From NCBI GenBank assembly GCA_029204225.1, contig CM055094.1, forward strand, positions 31,855,841 through 31,919,840: a stretch of 64,000 nt of DNA. Direction: 5' to 3'. The notes under the pieces are model-generated. The model searched no databases, had not been told where the DNA came from, and worked only from the letters and a program-made list of their open reading frames with translations. Positions 43,973 to 52,299 of this stretch are shown here, piece by piece. The DNA comes from Diphasiastrum complanatum (Eukaryota; Streptophyta; Lycopodiopsida; Lycopodiales; Lycopodiaceae). The position numbers and the translations under genes were made by a program. How positions within the stretch are numbered: the first letter of the stretch is position 1; every line of letters starts with the position of its first letter.

Positions 43973-44485
43973 GATACAAAAGGAAATTTTGGACAAATAG
44001 TACCAATTCCATTACCTAGTTTTAAAAGTGATGAATGGATTGCACCAGATGCTATAGTTTTAGAATCATTTCGTTGCAAGATATATAATGATGTAAAAAA
44101 TTCATTTAAAATGAGCACGAGATAAAAAATAGTCAGATTGAGTTGGTTTATTTCCTTGAATATATTTGTGGATTTCTTTTCAAGTGTCAATGTACACAAA
44201 ACTCCAACGATGTTTGTATGCAAAAATTTATCAGATAGTTTATTATCTGAACTTATGGATGAAGGCTGGGACAAAAGATTAGATGGAGAAATAGAATGTA
44301 GAATAAAAATGTCTTCCATGTGCTTTTGTTATCAAATTGAAAAACAAATGTTGAGCTTATGCTTCCATTATCAAAGATGGAAAAAAAAAATAAAGGTAAA
44401 TGGGTGCCACTCGATCAAGACTTGGAAGCCAGTGGACATTCAAAACGAAAAAATATTGAAATTATATACAATGATGCTGTTTTGA
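43973..44485 (+). pseudogene. Unknown reading frame truncated by the copia LTR
   Basis: One frame runs from the LTR edge to 44485 with a single TAA at 44123-44125. It reads FGQIVPIPLPSFKSDEWIAP, IVLESFRCKIYNDVKNSF, then after the stop SVNVHKTPTMFVCKNLSD, LLSELMDEGWDKRLDGEIE. It is protein-like (mixed polar and hydrophobic), but I recognise no family. The start is lost at the LTR. It probably forms the N-terminal part of the gene whose ubiquitin-like part follows, with an intron or frameshift near 44350. Confidence 0.45.
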
Positions 44486-44772
44486 CATGTGTTGAGGTGG
44501 AAGAAGATTGGAGTCTAAACTACATCCGGCGAGAACTATTGCTCCTACAAGATGATGTACTTTCAGACTTTAGATTCATTTTCAATGGTAAACTCGTAAG
44601 TAACTGTAAATACTCGATCTTTTATGAATAATTTCAATCAAAACTTTCTAATACAAACTCTGTACTAATTCTCACTAACTTTGTATTAGTTTTATGTAGG
44701 TACGTAAAAGACATGAGCTCGAGATCAAATGCAGAGATATTGGCAAAACAATCCAACTTATGGAAGAACATT
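44359..44772 (+). CDS. Ubiquitin-like (beta-grasp) domain, two exons, partial
   Basis: Exon 1 to 44596 ends in GGTAAACTC/GTAAGT; exon 2 starts after TTTATGTAG at 44700 and ends at TGA 44770-44772. The joined product contains IEIIYNDAVLTCVEVEEDW, LNYIRRELLLLQDDVLSDF, RFIFNGKLVRKRHELEIKC and DIGKTIQLMEEH. The order strand-strand-helix, then 'F.FNGK.V...HELEI', then a final strand parallels ubiquitin ('[20 protein letters not shown]'). No di-Gly tail is visible; the protein ends EEH. The homology is my inference. It faces, tail to tail, a gene with a Ulp1-type protease. Confidence 0.45.
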
Positions 44773-44978
44773 GAGATTCGCTATCAGCAAATACATGCCA
44801 ATCATCATGTCTTTTTATCATTACATAAAAATTGCATTCCAGTATTAGACTATGGACACAAGCTGATTGTAAAAAACCATTGTGATATCAATAAAAAAAA
44901 TCCATAAACGGATTGTTTACAAGTAAAATGATTGTATCTTTTTTTTTTTTTGATATCTCTCTATTTACAAATAGATCT

Positions 44979-45296
44979 CTATTCAATCAATTTTTCTATA
45001 TTTTCTATATCAGTATTAGGAACTGATAAGGCAACAGCTCCTATAATCTCGCCCTCCTCTGTTTCGGGAAGGGCCTCAATGCCTTTTAAGGCAAGAGGAA
45101 TATCTGCTACAAAATTGCCTTCCTCTGTATTAGGATGGACTTTTATTCTTTTTTGATCATATAAAATAAGATCTGCATCTTGAGCAACCTGAAAGGCTAT
45201 TAAGGTAGGAGCAGCTTCCTTTTGAGGGCCCTCGATTGCAGGTGCAACGCTTACACACCGTACTGGGCATAGGTTCTGATCAACTCTTGCCAACAT
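44979..45296 (-). CDS. Acidic ORF after the protease exons; role unclear
   Basis: An open frame of 105 codons overlapping the last protease exon in a different frame: LYDQKRIKVHPNTEEGNFVA, LPETEEGEIIGAVALSVPN, DIENIEKLIE. Composition is protein-like and acidic. It may be an alternative terminal exon or a downstream exon reached through the possible donor GTGTAAGC at about 45257. Low confidence that it is translated separately. Confidence 0.3.
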   Translation of the reverse strand: MLARVDQNLCPVRCVSVAPAIEGPQKEAAPTLIAFQVAQDADLILYDQKRIKVHPNTEEGNFVADIPLALKGIEALPETEEGEIIGAVALSVPNTDIENIEKLIE

Positions 45297-47082
45297 CTAT
45301 ATACATCATCAGGAGTATACGACTCAAGAGTGAACTGTCATCACAAAACACGAGAATCAGCAAATTACAAACAATGATAGTAATAAAATATGAATCAGAA
45401 TGAAATGAACTACAAATGAATAGAATATTACCTTTTCACTATCTACATCTGTTTGTAGATTATACCATTCAAAAAATAGCTTCGTATTGTACAAGACTAA
45501 CCATGTACAACTAAAAGCGTCTTTTTGTTGTACACACTGCATATATAGAACGAAAATTAGTAATATTATGATAGAAATTTTAATTATGCTATAACAATAC
45601 ATTTGAATTAAAAAGAATTACATGCATATCAGAGATAAATTGAATATACCTTGAGAGATTTAATGGTTATCTCTCCAATTGAAGTTGCCATTGTCGGTAT
45701 TTCCCGAACGATCATGAAGTAGAGAATCAAATTTTCTCTGTGTATTTGCAGTTGAGTTTAATTTTACACATAGAAAATTTGATACTCCCTCCTTATTTAT
45801 CTTTACAAAAAGAATGTTCAGGCTCCAATGCCGACTGCAACAATCAAAATACAAATATCGATAAATTCATATTTATGAAAAAATTCCATTTTTATTAAAG
45901 CAATGAAGCATACAACAATCAAATTAAAACAACAAAAACAAAAGAGCAATCCTTACTTATTTTCATATGGTTTCAAATAGAATTTCGCCATAGGACTGTA
46001 CTCGATAAAATAGACAACCTTCTCAAAATTGGCTTCTTTCGCCTTTACCGCTCCCATGAGAAATGGACTAACTACAAAAACTGTACCATGGGAATCGAAA
46101 CTAATACTATTCTGCAAAAAAAAAACTCCGGCCTCTACTATCACATTTGAAATTTCTGAGGTCTTATCTTTTAGCTCGGCACAAAATTTGGGACCTAATC
46201 TAAAGCTTCTACGTGTATCTGGAAGAAAAAAATCAAAAAAATTGTTGAGAAGATCAATTTTGTTAGCTAGGTAGGCCTCGTATTGATTATAATGGTCAAA
46301 ATATAAAAAAACCTGGGCTAGATCGTATGGAATTCTCACAAAAAGATTATGTATAGGAGCAAAAACAGAAGTGGAAACAATATTTACAGATTTCTCTGTT
46401 ATTTTGTCTAGCTCCTCTTGGGTAATCAACACTTTTGGTGATGAAACCTGCTGAGGAGCTGGACGATTAACATGAGGAGGAAGGGGTGAAGATTCTCGAT
46501 CTGAGTCAGATGCTCTAGCATCTGACTCAGAGCTCAGGAAGACATGGGGTTTCTTGGCTGGGATACGTCTAGGAGGAAGGGAAGCAGCTGGCCTTTGAGA
46601 TCTAGCCTTCTTGGGACAGGCTGCTTTCTCTTCCTCCTAGAGGTAGTAGGCACGTCGGTTCTATCCAGAGACAGGTCTCTAGAGGTGCTAGCATTATCAA
46701 CATGCAGACCAGAATATTTGTTACAAAGCCTTTTGAGAATGACGAAATCCTTTGGCATGATGGTGACACGCTTACCATGCACTGCCAAAAGACAAGTATC
46801 CTCAAAAAATTGGGACATAAAATTTTCTACAACACCCTGTAAGGCCTGCATGGCTGTCACGACAAAACAAACATTCAGCCCAAGTAACAGAGTGACATTC
46901 CGAACAGATCGGCCGAAAGGAGCTCTAGGGATCAACAATTCAGTTGATCTCTGAAGTTTTTTTATCTCCCTTAGCCAGACCTGCTTCCTGCCACGCCTAC
47001 AGCCAGTACCAGAGAAAACATGGGAATGGGATGGTTGTACAGTGGTTATGGCATGGGCAGTGGATTTGGTCATGGCCATCAT
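45251..47082 (-). CDS. Histone H3-fold protein fused to a Ulp1/SENP-type cysteine protease, multi-exon, frameshifted
   Basis: Start at 47082: MMAMTKSTAH echoes the H3 tail MARTKQTAR. Residues about 33-130 are an H3 fold: LREIKKLQRSTELLI, AMQALQ, FEDTCLLAVHGKRVTIMPKD, with canonical loop lengths. A basic linker (SRRKRKQPVPRR) crosses a frameshift or unseen intron between 46534 and 46640, then PPRRIPAKK and HVFLSSESDARASDSD (SIM-like). The 45957-46640 frame leads to EKVVYFIEYSPMAKFYLKPY. Exon 45834-45650 begins RHWSLNILFV (the Ulp1 His motif HWSL) and KLNS (usual LDS), with a frameshift inside. Exon 45536-45432 has VQQKDAFSCTWLVLYNTKLF: the Gln and Cys of the catalytic Q...D.C motif. Exon 45334-45251 ends the protein (YTPDDVYRCWQELIRTYAQY). 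Ulp1 proteases remove SUMO. Whether both domains form one protein is inferred from continuity of strand and spacing. Confidence 0.6.
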
Positions 47083-47149
47083 TCTCAGAAGAAGAAAATT
47101 AACAAAAAGAAGTTTGAACAAAACAAAAGTGGATGAAAACAAAAAAATT

Positions 47150-47935
47150 TGCGATGAAAGGACGCTTGAGATCGATACCAAAACTGAATATCGGTTTTGA
47201 GCGCAAGATCTACATAGATTATTTGAAGAAAAGAGATGCGCGCTCGAAAGCGATATTGCACTACCAACGATATCGGACTCAAGCGCACTGTGAGAGGGCG
47301 GAAGCTTGAACGGTGAAAGAGCGCGCTTGAGAGTGATATCGGGAGCTAAAGGCGAAATTTTTGCGAAAAAAAATGAAAATTTCGAGGACTTATATATATG
47401 AAATTTTTGCACGTGTGAAAAGATGGTGAAGACACGTGTCGTTAGATTATTGGGCCACGTGGAATGTCCGTACTGACAATGATGACCCAATTATGAGGCC
47501 ACGTGCGCGAATCCGTTATCGACGCGTGTCATTCTCCCACGTGACAGATGTCAGATCAATCATTCTAGGTACGGCGCATTTATTTTGACCAATCACATGT
47601 CGACACGTTTCCTTCGCCACTCCTCCACACGTGCAATTTTTTTTTTTATAAATAGGTCTTTTTCGGCTCGGATTTTCACGCAAATTTACGATTGCTTTGC
47701 TAGATATCGATTTCAAGCGCGCCTTGCTCTCATTACTTTTCATTGACTATTATGCGCCTGGATCTGATACTACATCGTCCGGTATCGCATTCAAGCGCGC
47801 TTCGCATCCCTTTTCTTTTCTGCTTTGTGTTCTTGCGCTCGGAACCGATACTCCAACTTCAAATATCTCTCTCGAGCACACGTTGTCTTGACGTGCTTGT
47901 CTAACTGCTATTTGCGCTTGAGAGCGATATTTGGA
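47150..47935. repeat. Eleven copies of a GCGCTTGA...GATATC motif in alternating orientation
   Basis: Consensus forward GCGCTTGAgagcGATATc. Forward copies: 47162, 47237, 47321, 47754, 47835, 47914. Reverse copies: 47187, 47268, 47703, 47781, 47863. In order along the strand they read F R F R F, then the G-box promoter core, then R F R F R F, never two of the same orientation in a row. Spacing is 25-55 bp. All lie in the two leader regions between TATA box and ORF. Adjacent copies could pair as hairpins or be bound as dimer sites. Confidence 0.8.
47385..47660. promoter_or_regulatory. Bidirectional promoter, inverted repeat, with clustered CACGTG motifs
   Basis: Minus-strand TATA (CATATATATAAG, 47389-47400) and plus-strand TATA (TATAAATAG, 47647-47655) are about 250 bp apart. 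The arms are inverted-repeat copies: TTGCACGTGTG and ACACGTGTCG on the left match CACACGTGCAA and CGACACGT on the right. In between are CCACGTGG, CCACGTGC, GACGCGTGTC and CCACGTGAC. CACGTG is the plant G-box/ABRE core bound by bZIP and bHLH factors. Confidence 0.75.
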
Positions 47936-47962
47936 ACTTTAGTTCTGCTATTTTTGTTTGAA

Positions 47963-48681
47963 ATGTCTAATTTTGAATCCAATTTGTTTTCTTTTTTAAT
48001 GAATTTGGTATTACCGATAGGTTGGACTATTTCAAATCCCTTTTTTCTCCTTTTCTTTTTATTCTACCTTCTATAACTGAGATCCCTGGTGTGGAGGCAT
48101 TTTCTGAGATATATCTCAGATTTAAGTCCCTGCTCAGTTTATCAAATCTCAAACTAAGGACATGATTCATTATCAGGGTCTGGTGGCACTCGACAAGCAT
48201 GTCTATAAATCTAAGCTTTACAGAATGCCATACCAAGTTACATAATGATTTCAAGTCTGTAGATGAGTGCCCAATTCATAATAAAAAATGTAGATTTGTT
48301 GAGTCTGCTTTTGTTTTTTTCCTTTTGTTAAATATTTCTGACGATTTGGAGGCTGTGCCCTCCACTTCTAAAGCAGCTTCTTCTAATGGTACAAAGTCTG
48401 AAAAGTCAAAGATTGTAGATATAGATACTTTTTTTATTGATACGAGTGTTAATTTAGATGATTGTTCTGATTTTGATCCTGCTCGAAATAGGGCTACTTT
48501 TATAGGCCCTAGAACACCCACTACCCTTTCTCCTTTGGATCAATCTTTGATCACTTTGCCTACTTATAATATAGATAATAATCCCTTTTTGACAATATCG
48601 GATATATCGGATCTTTTTTACTTACCGAAGCTGAGACTCTTTGCATTTTGGGCAAAGAGCTTGATGAATTTTCAGATATAA
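47963..48681 (+). pseudogene. Divergent partner gene, unrecognised
   Basis: Downstream of the plus-strand TATA and leader, the first ATG (47963) opens MSNFESNLFSFLMNLVL. A shift or intron is needed to reach the longer frame at 48199-48681 (or another frame reading DMIHYQGLVALDKHVYKSKL near 48160). The longer frame has ECPIHNKKCRF (possible metal ligands), an acidic Ser/Asp-rich middle (DIDTFFIDTSVNLDDCSDFD) and a stop at 48679. No family recognised. It shares its leader sequence, as an inverted copy, with the H3-Ulp1 gene, so the two probably belong to one element or element family. Confidence 0.4.
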
Positions 48682-48929
48682 TTGATTTCGATGCTAATGA
48701 TCTTCTCCCTAGTGTTGACGATGTACATAATGATAAGTTTTATTCAAGGAAAGATTGCTTGATCAGTCTATGCCTATGGTAGAATGGAGAGGAGAAGAAG
48801 AAGAATGGATACTTTTGATGAACAACTGTTGAATTGAACTTATAGAAATGAACTTATCTAATGATCTATTTATAGTTGTCGATGACACACGCTCAGAATT
48901 TCAAAGAGGAGATAGAAATTGAAAGTCAA
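48682..48929. other. Junction between the divergent gene and gypsy remnant
   Basis: Protein-like acidic text continues in another frame to about 48750. Then comes LTR-like sequence (AACTTATAGAAATGAACTTATC, TATTTATAGTTG) before the gypsy RT. No clear boundary is visible. Confidence 0.35.
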
Positions 48930-49735
48930 ATAGAAAACTATTTGAGGATGGGACGAATCCAATCTAGTAAGTCACCATGGGGCGCTCCCTTCTTCTAAAT
49001 GTGAAGAAGGATGGAGTTTTCCGGATGTGCGTACAAAGTGACTATCAAGAATAACTATCCATTACCCATGATGGATGACCTTGTAGATTTCTTAGGTGGG
49101 CTAAATACTTCACCAAGATTGATCTCAGGACAGGGTACCACCAGATGAGAGTTAAATCTGAAGATGTCCAAAAGATTGAATTTCATACTGGATTTGGCCA
49201 TTATGAGTTCTTTGTGTTGTCTTTTGGATTAACAAATGCTCTAGAAAATGATGAATGATTTGTTTCGTCCATATTTGGGAGAGTTTGTGGGAGTGTTTCT
49301 AGATGATATTCACATCTACAATAAGACCTTTGAGGAATTGTTTTGATGAAACTCTGGCAAGTGTTACTCTACGCTAAGGAATCCAAGTGCGAATTCTTTA
49401 AGCATGAGATGGCTTATCTCGGTCACGACTTATGGACAAAGATTGATGCGGATAAAATCAAAATAGTGGTTAATTGGTCGATCTTGAAATTCGTTAAACA
49501 AGTTTAATCATTCTTAGGATTTATGATTTTCTTTTGGAGATTTATTGAGAATTACGCTACAGTGGTGGCACTGCTCAATAATATGACAAACGAGATTGTT
49601 AACAAAAAGAAAAAGAGGAATAAAACTGGTCCGCCTATTGTATAGAATGAGGAACTAAATCATAGTTTTGAGAAACTTAAGACTTTGATTGTTTCGGCTT
49701 CTGTTTTATAGATTGTAGATCTAGATCTATCTTAT
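48930..49735 (+). pseudogene. Ty3/gypsy reverse transcriptase and RNase H remnant
   Basis: With several frameshifts: KSPWGAPF-like text (AAGTCACCATGGGGCGC), NVKKDGVFRMCV, KVTIKNNYPLPMMDDLVDFL, then IDLR.GYHQMRVKSEDVQK, IEFHTGFGHYEFFVLSFGLT and a degenerate FLDDIHIYNKT, which is the RT active-site segment (usual YLDDI.V/IYS). RNase H onset: FLGFMIFFWRFIENYATVV. Integrase and LTRs were not found. It is heavily decayed. Confidence 0.85.
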
Positions 49736-49742
49736 GTTGTGT

Positions 49743-50219
49743 GAATGTACGACCATGTCCTGGATTTGAAATAGTCCTTGACATGGATATCCGGTACTCA
49801 GTATCACAAAGCTATCTGAATTCAACTCAAAGCACACCAAAGTAGGCTCCAAATATCCACTTTATTGATTTCTCTTCAAAGTACATGGCAAACTATCCAA
49901 ATAAACACATAAGGGCATTGTTGCTAAGTCTCCTCCCAGCCGCCTGTTGCATAGATTGTGACGAGGAATGCCTCTCTCTAGGCTCATACACAATCCTCAA
50001 GCACCCACTTAACTCTGACCCTTTCCTATCGTCGACACATGGCAAGCCCCATGCACAATCAACACTTGCCACTTGGTAGTACCCTGACACATTGGCAAGT
50101 GAGTAGGAGTATCGTTCGACCTGTGTCACTCATGCACTGGACCAAGTGTCCCAATGAGCATATGACACGTGTCCCGTTGATTGGTCAACTCTCCTACTTT
50201 TTAGGAGGTTAGTTCAACA
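49743..50219. repeat. Possible solo LTR
   Basis: TGAATGTACGACC...GTTCAACA has TG...CA ends and the look of an LTR (polyadenylation-like and GC-richer centre, ACACGTGTC near 50167). No partner copy, primer site or target-site duplication is visible. Confidence 0.35.
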
Positions 50220-50403
50220 GCCTCTAAATTAAGACCCAATACCCTATGGGACAATAAGTTACCAAAAACCTGCTATTTACATTTTTACAAAACCCCACCC
50301 ACAGGTTGGTGTGAGCCATTTTAATATTTACGAATTTACAATTCACAAGTCTGACGTGTTCACACTGAGGCAGAAATATAAGTAGATAACATTTCTTCTC
50401 TCC

Positions 50404-50682
50404 TCAAGAAACATCGTCCACGATGGTAAAAGAAGGGTATTGTGCATGCAAAGCATGCGCGGTCTCCCAGGTAGCATCAGTGATCATGATCTCTAACTCA
50501 TTGGTAATTCCACACATTCCAAAGGCTTTTTCCCATTTTTGTAGCCAGTTTCTCACTACATTTGTGATCCTTACCACTATTGCACCTGTGAACTTTGGAG
50601 GTTTCAAGTCCTTAATGGACGTAACTTTATGGAATCTCATACATGAATAGTAGTAGGTAGGCTCTCTTGTGATGATGTTCAT
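50404..50682 (-). pseudogene. Gypsy gag-like fragment
   Basis: The minus strand reads DLKPPKFTGAIVV, NWLQKWEKAFGMCGIT and MITDATWETAHAL, matching the start of Ty3-type gag ('PPKF.G.....W...ME+.F'). The rest is absent. The 50220-50403 stretch between it and the LTR-like repeat shows nothing else. Confidence 0.55.
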
Positions 50683-52299
50683 GGTTCTTCCACACTTGTA
50701 TGTTTTTATTGAAGGTCATAAAATGAAAAAACATTTGAGTCCTCTTTAAAAGGATATACAGCAAGCCTAGACGTCTTATGGAGTAAAATTTAGTTATTGT
50801 ATTATCTTATCCTAGTAAGCATTGGGAAAGATAAGACATTTAATAAAATAAGACATTCAAAAGAGTATTGTATTGACTCAGTGTAGTAGTACTTGAGAGG
50901 AGTAAATAGCAAAAACTTTTGTGTTCAAGTATCATATTGTTTCCAAAGTAATATCGAAAAGATATAAAGGAATGAAAATTTAGTAGCCTGGTGCAAACGA
51001 TCAATAGGCTAACAAAGAGTCAACATGTTAGTTAGAAGGACTGAATCGAATCTTAATATTACTAGCATTAGAAAGGATACTATGTAGTCAGTAAAATGGA
51101 GACTGTAAATTGTTTTTCATCATAAAAAATAAAGTGTGCTTGCAAGAACAAAAGGAGTATATTGTTGATGATTCATCATGCACATTCATACTTTGATATA
51201 CGCAAAAAAATCTGGCCATTTTGGCCGTGACTACTAGGCATCAATTAGTCACTGGAAAACACTACTAGAATGGTTGTACTATCAGTGATTTCATCATCAT
51301 TTGTTCATCGTTGGAAAAAAGCTACACTTAGCTGAAAACATATGTATGCTAGTCATGTTTTACATAAATAATTAGCTCGTTGAAACAAGAATGATTATAA
51401 GCTATTAGCAAGCGCGCCTCCAGCCAAGAGGAGGGCGGCCCAACAACATCATTATTTGATGAAAAAAACTTCATTTTTTGCTTAGTAGATCAACACAAGG
51501 AGGCTAAATCACTATGTTTCTCAAGGGAGAAAAGCATGCTTGTACGCCAAAGAACTCTACTCACACTTTTCATATGCTTGTATTGGTTGACAAATATGAC
51601 CAACCATGAATGTATCATGATAGAACTTAATCTTACCATTCTGTGCTTTACAAACAACATGATAAATGTTATTTATGCTATTGATCCACAATTTTGACAC
51701 TAAACTGTAGGAAATCAGTGGGTTAGTTAGCGGAAGCTCGAGCGGGTGCATGTAGGATTGGAAACGCCACAAACAACAGTAGATATTCAATTTGAACAAT
51801 TCAGACAAATGCACACGGAACGATACAATAGTAGGACTGAGAATTTGCACTCTGATTAATATCAAACAATGGGTACAATGCTTGAAGCGATAACTTTAAC
51901 TTACAGTTATTTTTTAGAGTGATCACTCTTGTTACAGAAAAACTCGAATAATCAACAAAAGTTTTCTAATGAAGATTCTAGGATAATATCTTACAAAATA
52001 TCTACAACTATCTTCTGTTGCAGTTATTACAACTGCCTCATTATAGTTAATGCACGTACAAAGTGGGCAGACTGTCAATGTGAAGTCGTTGGGTTGGATT
52101 TAGACCGACAGTATCAAAATTTACAAGTATCAAAAAATGTACAATGACTCGAAAAATATCGAATTTTTTGAGTCAATCCAGTATCAAAAAATTCTGAGAA
52201 CTTCAATCCTAAATTTTTCGATCCTCTGAACAAAAGTTTGAACCTGATGTTTCGGTTTTTCAGGATGCTCAATATTGAATGGATTTGAGGCTTGAGCAT
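50683..52299. other. Spacer; one CACTA-like terminal motif
   Basis: No gene recognised. CACTACTAGAATGG at 51260 resembles the terminus of En/Spm (CACTA) transposons (CACTACTAGAA), but no inverse partner was seen. From about 52130 to 52299 the sequence carries tandem words (ATTTTTTGAGTC, CAGTATCAAAAA) and may be the LTR of the copia element that follows on the minus strand. Confidence 0.4.

Noticed and set aside
45660-45854. Independent small minus-strand ORF
   Set aside because: It is the HWSL-bearing exon of the Ulp1-type gene, with splice sites at both ends.
46544-46954. Plus-strand ORF of 136 codons
   Set aside because: It is the antisense of the H3 fold, which has strong family motifs on the minus strand.
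47085-47490. Long N-terminal extension of the H3-Ulp1 protein
   Set aside because: The in-frame upstream stretch is the AT-rich leader between TATA box and ATG. The H3-like tail begins at the ATG at 47082 or 47079.
47150-47935. CRISPR-like array
   Set aside because: The motif alternates in orientation, the units are imperfect and the spacing is irregular. This is eukaryotic DNA.
43973-48681. Endogenous giant-virus insertion as the source of the histone gene
   Set aside because: Giant viruses do encode histones, but introns, TATA and G-box promoters and the Ulp1 fusion fit a plant gene or plant transposon better. No viral core gene is present.
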